DNA of 64,000 bases, from positions 620,001 through 684,000 of the forward strand of contig JAGMUV010000015.1 of NCBI GenBank assembly GCA_020744425.1, given 5' to 3'. The position numbers were made by a program, and so were the translations under genes. The notes beneath the pieces were generated by a model. It searched no databases. It was not told where the DNA came from and saw nothing but the letters and a program-made list of their open reading frames with translations. Shown in pieces: positions 36,148 to 48,461 of the stretch; the stretch's first letter is position 1, and the number at the start of each line of letters is the position of its first letter. This DNA comes from Dactylonectria macrodidyma (taxonomy: Eukaryota > Ascomycota > Sordariomycetes > Hypocreales > Nectriaceae).

Positions 36148-37799
36148 TCTTTCTCTCATGCTTTGCTGGTGGAAAATTGAAGACACTGGCCCTCGTCCGT
36201 CTGGTGTCCTGTGACGACTTCTTACGATTCAGGAAACGTGTATGTCAGACCATCGTGTTTATGGTGAAAAACCGCTTACATTGGGACGGATGGAGGGTAA
36301 GTGCGGCCTGGGCTGAAGAGGGTGGCATACCTACCTAGGTACCAAGAAAGAGGAGCGGTGCCGTCTAGGTGATGTTCACGTGGACTCTTTCCTGGGCGGC
36401 ACGGCGGAGGATGACAAGTCTTCCGACTCACGATTGGGCTCGGACCAGCGTCAACGGATCAGGAGGAGTATATGTACCTTTGTATTGCTGCCAAAATAGA
36501 CGAGGGGAATGTGTTGGCGGAGCATGAGACACGTGTGTACCTCTTGATCTGCGCCTTTGACTGAGAAGAAGCGTGAGGAGAATGGGCATGAGAATAATGC
36601 ACTGGGTCCCAGCGAGTGCAGCAAACTGTTGAACCTTTTGCTCATAGGCCTCAGCGACCACGCCGAGAATGATCAGGTCGTTCGACCTAGCATTGGCAGA
36701 TTAACTCTGGTCGAGGCGGGAGGGCTCGTTGTACGGGACTTGGTAGATGAAGCATTGGAGCTCATTGTTCCAAACAGCACAGGGCTGGACCCTGGAAAAA
36801 GGCTCTTTCTAGCAGCAGCATGCTAAGTCATGCACTTCCTTCGCACACAGAAGCTCTCCGAAACTGGGGTGTCTATTATCTAGCATTGGTGTCTCCGTCT
36901 TAGAACACTTTAGTTTCAGCAGCGTTCCAGGGACCAGACGCCACATAAAGTGGCGGGCTGTGAGGCCGGCTTTTTCCTAGCTTAAGAAGCCCGAAAGTTG
37001 AGGTTTTTAGCATCAAGTCGCATATAAGAAGAGTTACATACCTAGAATTTCAAAGCTGCCCATAGAAAAGTTCCAACCTGGACACTTGAAAACCCTCCGC
37101 GACAGAATCTGTGTTGCGGAGATGAAAATGGCCCGTTTTGGTCAGCATGTCAGAGGGGTTTGGCTCGGGGTCGGGGTTCAGCAATCATGCAGCATCCCAC
37201 ATACAAACCGATGTAGTAATAAGCCCACGAAGTAGCCGCCTCCACCACTGAGAGGACAGAGCGTCCATCACACAGCCCTATGAGGAAAGTATTGTGGAGA
37301 CTGGGAGGAACGGTGATGGATTCCGTAGATCCGGCAAGCTTATAATTAAGGCTGGTCTGCAAGGTACACAATAGGGTCACGGCAGATTGAAAGGGGGATT
37401 TGAAGTGATCATGGAGAGGCACGGCGGGCGGGCGGACGTAGCGAGAGCGAAACAGCGCAAATTTGGCTTGCTAAAACCTCATCGGAAAGTAAAATTCGGG
37501 TCTCCAACAGCCAAGATCCATTGATCCATCCGTCGGGCCTTGTCCATCTTGCGGGGATGTAACACCACGAGTCAAGTTCCATCGCAGGTCAGGAATCCCA
37601 TGGCAAGACGATGCTAAGCACAAAACACAAAACAGGAGCGGTATCATATTATAGCGCCCAACGCCAAAACGGATTCGCAGCGCATATATTCAAGTCCCTC
37701 AATCCCAAGCTCTAGGTCTCGTCGCACGGCCCAGCAGCCGAAGCCCTACCCGCGGGCCTCTCTCGGGTATTCGCATCGCCTCGCCCCATGGGCAAATCA
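36148..37799. other. Intergenic, possibly more decayed coding sequence
   Basis: A minus-strand frame at 36428-36661 contains a hydrophobic stretch (CIILMPILLTLLLS) and coding-like upstream sequence broken by stops. It could be a second relic, but no family was recognised. The remainder shows nothing. Confidence 0.35.
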
Positions 37800-38051
37800 T
37801 CAAATGTTGCCCGGGCGCATGATACCAGCGCCGGTCGGACCGACTTCGATGTGGTTCTGAGTCGTCTTGCCGTCCTTTGCGTCCTGCTTGGCCGTTGGCG
37901 GGCGTCCCAATTCGTGGACAACGTCGCGGACGCGCTGGCGGACGCCGCGACGGGCAGCTTTGGCCTCGGCGGCGGGCGGTGCGTCCTTGTCCTTTGTATA
38001 GGAGCAGGCGGTGGAGCCCGAGAAGGTCGAGGCGGCGTCGGAGCTGTCCAT
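37800..38051 (-). CDS. Small basic hydrophilic protein, 83 aa
   Basis: This intronless frame starts MDSSDAASTFSGSTAC in a good start context (ACACCATGG) and shows the GC-rich third positions of neighbouring real genes. The middle is Lys/Arg/Ala-rich (AAEAKAARRGVRQRVRDVV) and probably helical; the end is Gly-rich (VGPTGAGIMRPGNI). It has no signal peptide or membrane segment. No family was recognised. A longer overlapping plus-strand frame is its shadow. Confidence 0.6.
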   Translation of the reverse strand: MDSSDAASTFSGSTACSYTKDKDAPPAAEAKAARRGVRQRVRDVVHELGRPPTAKQDAKDGKTTQNHIEVGPTGAGIMRPGNI

Positions 38052-38876
38052 GTTGTGTGTGTTTCTTGTGGTTGAGTTGGGGTGGTGGTGAGGATGACGA
38101 TGATGATGGTGCTTGCGGATGCTTGCTGGTGCTGATGGTGAGACAGTGACAGTAAGGATGCTAATGCCGATGATAACGACAATGCGGTGTCGGGGCGGTG
38201 CTCGATGTTGGACAGCCTTGTTTGATGGTTGAGGGAAGTTGGACGCTGACCACCAAAACTGAATCGTACTATGTTTGGTAGATGTAGATAACAGAATCCC
38301 AATCGAATCGGTCGACGGCGAGATGAGGGGTTGACACCATCCTATATTCGGGTTCCCTGGTTCAGCTGATGCCGGTACGTAGATAATGATAGTGTTTTAA
38401 AAATGCCCCGCGCCATCCTCGCCCGCTAACACACTCAAATCACACCGATACTTGAAGTAGCCCCCTAACACTTCCTTCAACCGACACAAGCCTCGCGCAA
38501 GGCAGCGCTCCAGGCCAAGAATAGGCCAAGAATAGGCCAAGAATAGGCCAAGAATAGGCCAAGAATAGGCCAAGAATAGGCCAAGAATAGGCCAAGACGG
38601 GTATCGCACTACTCTACAGGTACAAATCTTGGCGATCAAATAGATAGAATTACGTATGCTGCACCGAACGTTGCCTTGCGATTGATGATATTCGACAAGG
38701 TGAGCTAGGATTCTCGACCCTTGTCCATCCAGCTTGGCCTAGGTATATCGCGCCATATCAACTTGTTCATTCTCTATTTTCTACCTTGGCACAACATTAA
38801 TTTACCGTCAACACTTGAGGCTTGTCCTAATCTTCAGCGACTCAGCTTCCCCCTTAAGGCTTAAGATAAAGCCAAG
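38052..38876. other. Intergenic with minisatellite
   Basis: Apart from the 11-bp minisatellite nothing was recognised. The left part should carry the promoter of the 83-aa gene and the right part the 3' UTR of the poly-Gly protein gene. Confidence 0.5.
38512..38597. repeat. 11-bp minisatellite, about 7.8 perfect copies
   Basis: The unit AGGCCAAGAAT is repeated seven times without a mismatch and ends in a partial copy. A minus-strand frame through it yields WPILGLFLAYS-type repeats, but this is the automatic result of an 11-bp period read in three frames, not evidence of a protein. Confidence 0.95.
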
Positions 38877-40064
38877 TCAAGCACCACCGCTAGACCCTCC
38901 TCCTCCTCCTCCTCCTCCTCCTCCTCCTCCTCCTCCTCCTCCATCACCATCGCCACTACTTCCACCTCCTCCACCTCTTGAACAACCACCACCACCCATC
39001 CCAGTTCCTCCATCATTTCCCCACCCATCAACACCTCTCCATCCACTATCATACATCCCATTTCCACCATAATCTGCCAGTCCACCACCATGACCTCCTA
39101 ATCCACCCCCGCCACCTCCTCCACTCGCCGTGGCTCTTCCCCAGGCCTCCCTTCTGCTAAGCACAAATGCGCCTCGTTGCATATCAAGAAACTTCTCATG
39201 CCTCTCGATCTTAGCCTCAAGATTTCCCCGGTCTTGGATTTGGGTAAACGGTCGCATCTGCTTCAGCCTATGCAACCACTCGGCGACCACAACGGCAGGG
39301 CCGCCAAAGGATCCGTACTGTACGTATTTGTCATTCGGCACTGGACTTGGGTAAAACCATCCCCAGCCATCTGCTTTGTCCATGGCGATCTGGGACGCGA
39401 GGCTTCTCAACAAGGCCAGGTCCATGTCCCGGAAAGGGTTGTAGAAGCCGTGATTCTCTACTGTCGATTGGCAGATAGCATCGACTTCCGCCTTTGTCTT
39501 GTGTGTCCAACCCACCAGACTCATATAAAATCCGTCCATCGTTAAAGAATTGGGCCTAGAAACAGCAGCTTTGTGTCGCTCCTCGTCGACTCGGCGAGGC
39601 TGAATTCTGTACTCATATCGTCTTCCCCATCCTCCCACGCTTGCCCAGCCGTCCTTGATCGATAACCCCTCCTCCACATCATATTTGACGGCGTTTTGGC
39701 TCTCAGCAACAGCCCGGCGAAGCTCATACTGGTGCCCGTGGGTCAGTAGAGCCCAGTGCTTGAGCTGTCCATTCCAAATGTGATGTAAGACCCAGACATG
39801 CTCGCCACGACCAGGCTGCGACTCCTGCTGCAGACGGACCTGAACCTGATTGCAGATGCCAGCATCGAATTCACTCTTCAGAGTCTCTTCGAAGGTCCCG
39901 GTGCCTGGTGTCTGCAGAGGTAGTGGTTGGGAATAGAGTAAGCGAGCCTGTCGGTTGGCTGCATTGCGCTGTGAGATTTTGATGACAATCGCTCCGAGTA
40001 CGGCGAAGACGATTAGAGAGAAGACGGAAACGAAGATCGCAATAGGAATCACGAAATCCGCCAT
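38877..40064 (-). CDS. Membrane-anchored protein with poly-glycine C-terminus, 395 aa
   Basis: The N-terminus (MADFVIPIAIFVSVFSLIVF, continuing to about residue 29) is one membrane anchor followed by basic residues, so the body likely faces the cytosol. The central region (about 50-290) has HVWVLHHIWNGQLKHWALLT, GFYMSLVGWTHKTKAEVDAI and NHGFYNPFRDMDL. The His-Trp block followed by an N-P-F-R-D block recalls LRAT/NlpC-P60-like folds, but the Cys expected in such enzymes is not obvious, so this is only a suggestion. From about residue 305 the chain is almost pure Gly/Ser, with a run of about 16 Gly from a TCC repeat on the plus strand. The gene is intronless. Function is unknown. Confidence 0.75.
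   Translation of the reverse strand: MADFVIPIAIFVSVFSLIVFAVLGAIVIKISQRNAANRQARLLYSQPLPLQTPGTGTFEETLKSEFDAGICNQVQVRLQQESQPGRGEHVWVLHHIWNGQLKHWALLTHGHQYELRRAVAESQNAVKYDVEEGLSIKDGWASVGGWGRRYEYRIQPRRVDEERHKAAVSRPNSLTMDGFYMSLVGWTHKTKAEVDAICQSTVENHGFYNPFRDMDLALLRSLASQIAMDKADGWGWFYPSPVPNDKYVQYGSFGGPAVVVAEWLHRLKQMRPFTQIQDRGNLEAKIERHEKFLDMQRGAFVLSRREAWGRATASGGGGGGGLGGHGGGLADYGGNGMYDSGWRGVDGWGNDGGTGMGGGGCSRGGGGGSSGDGDGGGGGGGGGGGGGGGGSSGGA
38898..38942. repeat. (TCC)15 microsatellite coding poly-Gly
   Basis: Fifteen perfect TCC units (GGA codons on the minus strand) encode the glycine run near the end of the 395-aa protein. Length changes would stay in frame. Confidence 0.92.
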
Positions 40065-41006
40065 TTTAATGATTTCACCGAGGATGGAGAAGCGCAGGAA
40101 CGATGGAGGTGCATTGCATCTTATGAAAGCATATAAAAGAAATCGCTATACGAACAGGGTCTACATGGGTTCTCTGAGCCACGTCAAAATGTCCATGTTT
40201 CTCGAACGAAGTGGCGACTTTGATGCGCTGTCCCAAATCACACCTACTGAAATCAGGAATATCCTTGTATCTCTTGCGCCTTGTACACCAACAAATTCGC
40301 CAGCTGGCAGTGTTTCAGACCCCATGGTCAGCCCCAGTTGGTCTATGTGCTTGCATTTGGGTGGCTGAGTAAATGGGTCAGCAATGCGTGGCTCCATAAT
40401 GAGAGTCAACCTTACCAGGATCCCTTTTCTGCAGAGTGATATCATGTCCATGCTTTAAATATCCCGGGCGTAAGTTCGTGGACGAATAAAGCTGACCAAT
40501 AGTCTATAGATAGACGATAGAGAAAACCAACACTGGACTGCTCTGTTCTACGAGTCGATGAGCTGCGTTCGGCAAGCCGACGTCGATACTACGGATGCTA
40601 TACTCCTGTTCAGAAGCAAGTCCCAAAACCATGGAACCAAGTAACCACTTTGCCAACAAAATATTACAGTGCTGTTCTCTGACAGTTTGGATAAAATCTG
40701 TGACTAGGAACCAGTTCAGGTCTGCGGTGTAGAACGTAGTGTTGAAATGCGATGCTAGCATAACGCCCCTGAAAATCCCATCAATGGGAGGATTTTTGAA
40801 TACCTAAATACGATGCATAGTATCTCATCCATCCCTTATTCAACCTCAAACTGAGGAAGGAAATTGTGCCAACTTTCGGATCGGAACGAGGGCCTTCAGG
40901 GGCAGTGTCGCAAACGAATGCTTCAAATGATTTGTTCTTGCTCTTCCCTCTCCCACAATATCTATCCACCTCTAAAATGCTCTATAATTCGATTTGAAAG
41001 CAGCAC
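40065..41006. other. Intergenic
   Basis: This region holds the promoter of the poly-Gly membrane protein gene and the 3' UTR of THR4, both on the minus strand. Frames here lack protein-like sequence. Confidence 0.5.
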
Positions 41007-42929
41007 CTACTGCTTCAAGCTGCTCTGGACCTGCTCGATGACAATCCCCCTGACCTTGGACCATGAGTTCTCAACCTCCGTCACGCGGGTCTCCTTGGTG
41101 AGAAGCTCGACGAACTCCTCAGGGAGTACCGTACTGAAGTCGAATCCGGCCTCATTCTCCAGAGCCTTGCTGACGGCAGCCGAGAACTTGGCGGGGTGGG
41201 CGGTGGAGAGCGAGATGTGAGGCAGCTCAGGTCCAGTTCGGCCGATGGATCGTTCGGCGGCAGCGACACCGACGGCCGTGTGGGGGTCAAGGACGTAACC
41301 GACGTCCTTGTAGTACTTCTGAATGGTCTCGATGGTCTGAGTGTCGGTGACGCGCTCGCTCTCGAAGGTGCGGCGAGCGCTCTCAAGCACATCCAGATAG
41401 ACCGGGCCGAAACCGCCCTTAGTCTTCAAGTCTGAAAGCCAGACGGTGACCTCTTGGGAGGCCTGCTTCCGGCTCCACTCGTCGTCCATTCCGGCCTTGG
41501 AAGCGAACTCGTACGCCAGGAACCAGAGCAGGCGCTCAAAGTTGCTAGAAACGAGAATGTCCATGGCGGGGCTCAGCGTCTCGCGGGCACCATCGCCATG
41601 GACGTTTGCGCCGTTGACCTCAGCTCCTTCGGTAGCAGGCTTCTTCTCGTATCGGCCGGTCTTCCAGAATCGGTCCAGGATATCGTTCTCGTTGGTGGCG
41701 ATGACGAGCTTGTCGGTGGGGAGGCCCATACGGGTGGCAAAGTATCCGGCCAAGACATCGCCAAAGTTGCCAGTGGGGACGACGGCTCGGACCTTGTCGC
41801 CGACCTTGAATGAGGGCGATGACTTGGCCAGGGCAAAGTAAGAGTGGAAGTAGTAAACGATCTGGGCCAGAATTCGAGCCCAGTTGATCGAGTTGACGGC
41901 TCCGAGCTTCAGGGAAGCATTGGCCTCGGGGTCGGCGAACAAAGCCTTGACGATGTCTTGGCAGTCATCGAAAGTGCCCTCAACGGCCATGTTGTGGACA
42001 TTGTCGTCCAGGATGGTGGTCATTTGCTTTTCCTGCAGAGGGCTAACACGGCCCTTAGGGTGCAAGATGAATACGGATACATCTTTCTTACCCCTGAGGC
42101 CATAAATGGCTGCCGATCCGGTCTAGGTATTGTTAGTACTGCAATTGAAAATTGTTCTCGAGTGTCTTAGAACTTACGTCACCACTTGTGGCACCAACAA
42201 CGGTCAGATGGTGTCTATCTGCAGGACTATTAGTCTATGGACCCTCAGAGTCAGTAGTCCAAGCGACTCACCAGTTCCCTCTTTGCCCTCATTTTTGCGA
42301 ACAAGGAAGTACTCGAAGAGGTTACCCAGGAATTGCAGGGCGCCTATGAGTTTGTCAGCTTGACCGAGACACGAGAATGGATGGGCATCGATGACGGAAT
42401 ACATACAATCCTTAAAGGAATAACTCGGGCCGTGGAAGAGTTCCAGGAGATTCAAATTATCCTTGAGAGGCACCAATGGCGTAATAGATTCTGAGCGGAA
42501 GGTCGAGTAGCTTCGGTCGATGATTGCTTTCAAGTCCTCGGCAGGAACTTCATCAGTCGAGACGTACAAGCTGATGATCTTGAAGGCGAGATCGGCGTAT
42601 GACAAGTCTTTCCAGCTTTGCTGAGGGGGTTTGTCGTATTAGCCTCATCCAAGGGAGGGGAAGGAGGAAAATGAATTGAAATAAAGCCGTGATTGTGGAA
42701 CACGCAGCACGTACCCAATCCTCAGCAATTGGAATTTCCTCTGGCAAGAAAAGACCGCCATCTGCAGCGAGTCCCTTAAGCACAACAGTTTCAAATGAAA
42801 GCTGGGACAGTTTTAGCGAGTGGCCTCGATGTATCTCAGTATAAAGCAGCGTACGCCTTGGTCACCGCCCCTGGTTGAGAGGTAGGTTTGCGAAGCACTA
42901 TGCGTGCGTCCTTCTTGGGAGGTCGACAT
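41007..42929 (-). CDS. THR4: Threonine synthase
   Basis: Threonine synthase converts O-phosphohomoserine to threonine with PLP. Six exons (42855-42929, 42715-42801, 42407-42620, 42272-42343, 42178-42218, 41007-42122) with introns of 53, 94, 63, 53 and 55 nt encode 534 aa. Each junction restores a conserved block: STRGGDQG to LSFETVVLKGLAADGGLF, SYSFKD to CALQFLGNLFEYFL, HHLTVVGATSGD to TGSAAIYGLRG. The PLP lysine is Lys124 in SYSFKDC. VVPTGNFGDVLAGYFA and VATNEND-like IATNENDILDRF are the cofactor phosphate and substrate regions. Length and order match fungal Thr4. The small in-frame exons make this gene hard to see as open frames. Confidence 0.96.
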
Positions 42930-44052
42930 GGTGTGGGTATTGTCGGTTCAATGGGTGGGTTTAGAAGAATATGAAAGGGCTGGATGGATAGCGATGACTT
43001 GTATATTGGTCCGTCCGCGACATCGGCTTGCCATAATTACACGCCACCAGGAAAAGTTTTCATGTGACGTTGGAGTCATCGGAATATCAGTTAGTCCGCG
43101 CAGGGGAGGGGACAAAGTGAATGACTTGTGTCGCCGGACTTTTCCGATTTCGCCTCAACTCAAAGTGCGCCTGATTAAAAACTAACGAGTTTGTTAGTCA
43201 GATTCTAGAAGACTAATTGGAGTAAGAGTAATGAGGAGCAGGTTACTGCAATGAGACTGTGTCAGGGATTCCCCACTTTCCCTCTGCACCAAGTGTTCAA
43301 GGGTCTCAGTTCAACAGCTTTGCAAGCTCGATGCGAACGCTCTTACAAGCGGGCCCAGATGCGACAAGATTCCAGACTCCCGCTCCATCCATTAGTAACA
43401 AGAAACAATTAATCAAGAGCGATATCTCCTGCAACAGAAGAATTCAATGATGAAAGAAATAGCCGACAGTTTCAACATCCCGCAGCAAATTCCAACATCA
43501 AGGCTGTAATACGTAAATAACATTTGGATTATTTACGGCTCATGTATATTTCAATGATTCACCTTGTCAACCACACTTGAAAATCACGAACACATTTTTA
43601 GTACTACATAAGCACACAATAATCAAAGTTTTTCATATTTGCTATCCTCATTATCCGAGTTCTGAACTTAGGTGCAAGCCCAGCCATTCAGCGTTTGCAT
43701 ATATATTTAACGCGATGGACAATCATCGAGCCTTGGCCGGCTAAATTCCGATCGAATGGTCTCAGGGAAGGATGCAATGATTTTGTACAAGGTTGACGAT
43801 AATGATGACCAGGCTACTTGACCCAATTAGATTCATAGTTTTTTTTTTCGACCCAAAGGCCCAGGTCCAGTTCATAGCTTCCTGTTCAACTACCTTCATT
43901 ATCTGCCTTCAACTCTCTGGCAATGAAATCGTAGCTCATTAATTGATGGTTACCTTTATTTAAAATATGATCCAAATATCAACCTAAAGTTACATGTAGG
44001 AAGAGATGCAAACGGAAATCCCAAGAGTCATATCGTCAGTCGCAGCTATGAT
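42930..44052. other. Intergenic, increasingly AT-rich
   Basis: The first part is the THR4 promoter. From about 43200 the DNA becomes clearly AT-richer up to the cysteine-rich pseudogene. No signal-peptide exon for that gene was found here and no transposon was recognised. Confidence 0.5.
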
Positions 44053-45389
44053 ATGTGCCCGACGGGACAATACTATGACGACTCAAAATACGGATGCGTG
44101 AACTCATGTCCCGACGACGCAGAGTGCAATGACGACGATAAGACCTGCGACTGCAACAATTCCGATTTCGTCTATGATGACGATGAAGGCACGTGCGGAT
44201 GTCCTGAGGGCCAAGGCGTTGACGACTACGGCTCTGGCTGCGTCAACAAGTGCCCTGGAGATGCGTACTGGAAGACGGATAAGCAGGCCTGCATCTGCCA
44301 GAAGAAGGGTCAAACCTACAACCCCTCAAAGAACACTTGCGAATGCCCCGAAGGGCAGCAATGGAACGGCTCTGGCTGCAAAAACAAATACCCTGACGTC
44401 GCAAACTGGAACACGGGCAAGCAAGCTTGTGTCTGCAAGAAAAATGGCTAGGTTTACGACTCGAAATGCCAATCTTGCAGCTGCACCAGCGGAACCAAGT
44501 TGTACGGCAGCAAACGCGTCACCGACTGCGGCGATCAAGCACTTTGGAAGAGCAGCAAATGCGCCTGCAAAAAGAGCGGTCAAGTGTATGACTCCAAGTA
44601 CAAGTCTTGCAGCTGTCCTAACGGCACCAAATTGGAAGGCAACAAGTGCGTTACCGACTGCGGCACCCAAGCAGACTGGAAGTCCGACAAATGCGTTTGC
44701 CAAAAGACCGACCAGGCCTATGATTCCAAGTACAAGTCATGCAGTTGTCCCAGTGGCACCAAGCTGGAAGGAAACAAATGCGTTGCCATCTGCGGCAGCC
44801 AGGCAGACTGGAAGAAAAACAAGTGCGTCTGTAAGAAGAGTGGCCAAGCGTATGATTACAAATACGAGACTTGCAGCCGTCCCAGTAGCTATAGCTGGAC
44901 TGGAAAGACGTGTGTCCCTAATTGCGGAGATCAGGCAGCGTGGAAGAGGAGCCAATGCGTCTGCAAGAAGAGCGGCTAGATCTGTGACACATATGCGAAG
45001 ACCTGCGCCTGTCCCAAAGGCCTAAAGTGGGATGGAAAGAAGTGTGCCACCGACTGCGGAAGCAACGCTACCTGGGACGGGAAGTACAAGGCATCTGTGT
45101 GTGCAAGAAAGAGGGCCAAGTGTTCAACTCGTCGTCGAAAACTTGCATCTGCCCCAAGGGACAGAAATGGACCGGATATAGCTGCCAGTACGACTGCGGC
45201 AGCGATGCTTCTTGGAACTTCCAGCGGAAGGCTTGCGTCTGCAAGAAAAAAGGCATGTCATTCAACAAAAACACCAAGCAGTGCAAGTGCACCGGTGGCA
45301 TGATCTACAAGGGGAACAAGTGCCAGTGTCCCAAGGGACAGACCTTTGACACATATGAGCGCAAGTGTCAGCGGAATCGCTATTATTGA
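44053..45389 (+). pseudogene. Cysteine-rich repeat protein gene, disrupted
   Basis: Nine tandem repeats of about 40-48 residues plus a partial tenth can be followed. The unit reads roughly CPxGxKWxGxxC, then CGxxAxWKxxxC, then CKKxGQxYxxxxxxC, with 4-6 cysteines. Such Cys-rich arrays are normally secreted and disulfide-bonded. Three lesions interrupt it: TAG at 44450-44452 and TAG at 44977-44979, both at the Gln codon after CKK[NS]G, and a one-base shift near 45090, where the frame continues as GICVCKKEGQ to the TAA at 45387-45389. The first visible residue block starts without a signal peptide, so the 5' end is also lost or unrecognised. CAG to TAG is a CpA to TpA change, the RIP-preferred type. 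Family is unknown; function cannot be given. Confidence 0.8.
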
Positions 45390-48300
45390 AAGACGCAATT
45401 GTCGGTTGAAATGATGTATGAAGACGAATGAATGGCCTTGATGGTTACGAGCTTGTATTTATTTTGTATATTTCACATATGATGGATGAGATTCAAGGAA
45501 GGTATGGAGCAGATTGTAAATCGGAAATTGATCATTTGCATTCAGTACTACGCACTTGACACTCCTTCTTAGGCTAAAAAACCACACCCGGTCTTCATTC
45601 TTCGTACAGTAGTGTAAGCTGCCATTGCACCTGAAAGGCGCTGTGATAAACGATGTGGAGTGGCCTTGTGATTCAACTTGCCGATCAATCTTCCATGATA
45701 TCTTACACATTCCGCCAAGCACAACTTCATCAAGATTTCCACAACCCACCATGGATAGGTATATGAGAGACTAAATGCAGTCTGTCGAGATCTGTATGGC
45801 ATTTGTTTCAGAATGATCAACTTTCAAAGATGGGATACTATGCCATTATACAAATAAAATAAAAAATCCAGGATCACAATTATCGCAAGCTAAATTCCAT
45901 GTATACAGTAACACCAACCAACTTATCAATGCCTTGTCTCAATCGAAAACTATAGATGCGAAAGAACGGTCTCCCAGAAGGCCTAGAGCATAGAGCGCAA
46001 GACACGTCAAGGATTGTGGATGAGAAGGCAGCCGAGCCTGTGACACTATTTCTCCATTCCAGCAATATTCTCTCCGCTGTTATCGATAGAATCCCAAGTA
46101 GTTAGCTACGATTTCAATGCGGAGGGAAATATGAAGATCGGCTTCGTTGTGGGTAGCATGTCATATCTATCGTATCTAAGGTGCCGCTGGTGCGGTCATG
46201 TGATCGGCGCAAGGTATATCGGAGCCGGGTTTGCGGGCGCGTGATTCAGGAACCATCCCAACTTAGAAGATAACGAAGACCCAAAGTCATTTTTCAGTCA
46301 TGAGCGAATCATTATCGAGTTGCATATTATTCCATAATCGTGGGTCAGAAACTGCAAGGATCTGATCGTGGCTATCAAAATAGAGAGGGAAAAAAGCAAC
46401 TCGACGATTCAACGCTGACTCTGTGAACAAGAAACCAGGATGACCCTGTTCCTTGACGATGCAGATAATCTGGTAAGGGATTGTACTATGATCTTTTTAG
46501 AAGTAATAGCCGCGGGGAGAAGAGACATTATCTTGACCGTTTGTGGATGACTCGAGTGAGTTTCGAGTAGAGTTTGATGTGCACTCTTGAACGTTGCTCG
46601 TTCAATTCCAATCGCGACGGCCAGAGTTCCTCTAGTGGCCATGCGGTAACTGTCAAGCTCGATCAGATTCTAATATATGCATTCTGATTATTAAGCTATT
46701 CCTAGCCTTTCTATAACGCTTGTGCAAGCAATATCCGTGGAAATCAAGTCGGCCAACCTCAATATCCACACCCCTGCCATGGAGCTTGACACGAGAACCC
46801 CATCATCTAAGAAAGGGTACAATAACGAAGGAGGAAAGTACCATCATCATCAGGTCGGATCTTTTCGTAGTACTTTAAACATCCACTCATCTAGACTATT
46901 TTAGAGACACCCTCCACATCTCGACTCAGATTCAACAGACCAATCGACGAAGCTTTGACCCCAACCATAACTCTTCCTCGTTGTCAGTCAAGCACGACAT
47001 ACTTAACTTGTTTTACATTTTATGCGAGCTTCTAATTAGCGTAGAAGATCGACGTGGCAAACAGTTCCGTGCTCATAGACCCTCACAATTCGTTGGGCTC
47101 GGTTCAGCCATTTTCAAGTCCCTCGTGATGAACTGCACCCCCATCTTGTTCCCTCGGTTGATCTCTGCCGTTATACGGCAAAGAAATGTGTAAATACCGC
47201 AGTCTAGCCCAATTGCGATAACTGACACGATCAAAATAGACAGCAATACCACGGCTCAGTAAAATATCCGCTCCATGGGAGCAACGAAGAGTGTAAGTCG
47301 TGCTCGGAAGACCAAAACAGCGCTACGAGTGAATGTTCCGCATCATCCGAATGTCCAGTTGCGTGCTCACAACGTGTGGGTAGCGAGAAAGAAGCGAAGC
47401 ACTCTCGGTAATACAATTCCTGAAGAAACGAGGTTTCTAGACTAGGGGATTATCTTGGCAATGACAAACCTCCTGTTCCGACTAACCTCCCAACGATCCC
47501 GGCCACCCCGGACACGGCACTTCGGCGTCGGAGCCGGCCCCCGCGGACTCTCCAGCGGGCTTTGAATAACGAATCCCCCCCGAATACCCCAGATTCGCTC
47601 CCAGCAAGAGTCCAGGTGAATTACCCCGCACGGGTCAGCCCGAGACGCTAAGGCGAGCGAGTGGGTTTGGTCTTGACACTTATTTGAGTGGATTATCCCT
47701 GTTAATGTATCCCTGCCTGGCCCTTGATAGTTGACACACGCTCCCCCCAAGTCCGGGCAGGACTTCCATTCGTATGTTAGTACAGACTAGTCTCAGGGGG
47801 TTCTCTAAATGACAGGTCCTCGTGATTGATGTATAAGCAGCGTCCACGTGGGGAAGGGGAGGGAGGGTTTCACTTCTGAGTTCCGAGGCGGCCCTCGAAG
47901 CCCGCCGTTGGACCCTTTCCTTCCCCTCCTCCTCTTCCTTGGGCATTATGGAACATTCCTTCGTGTTCCACGGCATGCCACATAGAGATCTCTAGATCAG
48001 AAAGGTCCAATCACTTTGCGTATTCCTATGGCTGAGGCGTTCTCCTGTCTATGGTGTAACATAGTGTCTCCAGATTCGCAGATATTTCGGCTGCTGTCAG
48101 GTTGGGGGATGCCGTTCTTCCGCATCTGCTCTGTTACTCTGAGGTGTTCACAACAGCAAGAGCCGTTGAACATATTTGCTGGGTAGAATCTTCTGTAGCC
48201 CAGTCATGTTTGATCAGGATATTACTTTCATCTCATTCACTGTGACAGCTCTCATCACAGATATGGCGAGGTGACTTCTTAATAATTTAAACATAACGAA

Positions 48301-48461
48301 CCTTCACTATAATGACCTGTATTCCATTCAACGCTTCCGCTTCCCACAATGAACTAGCCACACAGAGATCTAAGGAAACATCTAATACATTATCTATTAC
48401 CCAAGACTCTCTATGTTCAAGAAATGTACACATTCGAAATGAAGACTTTTGGGGACTGTCG
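45390..48461. other. 3 kb AT-rich intergenic region
   Basis: No supported gene was found. Minus-strand frames at 45459-45752 (five Cys) and 46409-46642 are protein-like only weakly, without signal peptide, start context or splice partners. A GC-rich island at 47440-47960 stands out against the AT-rich surroundings, without a recognised content. Confidence 0.45.

Noticed and set aside
38397..38639. Minus-strand frame with WPILGLFLAYS repeats
   Set aside because: The repeats come from an 11-bp minisatellite read through three frames; flanks are not protein-like.
45459..45752. 97-codon minus-strand frame with five cysteines
   Set aside because: It is weakly protein-like, but there is no signal peptide, no good start and no partner exon; the AT-rich region could be decayed DNA.
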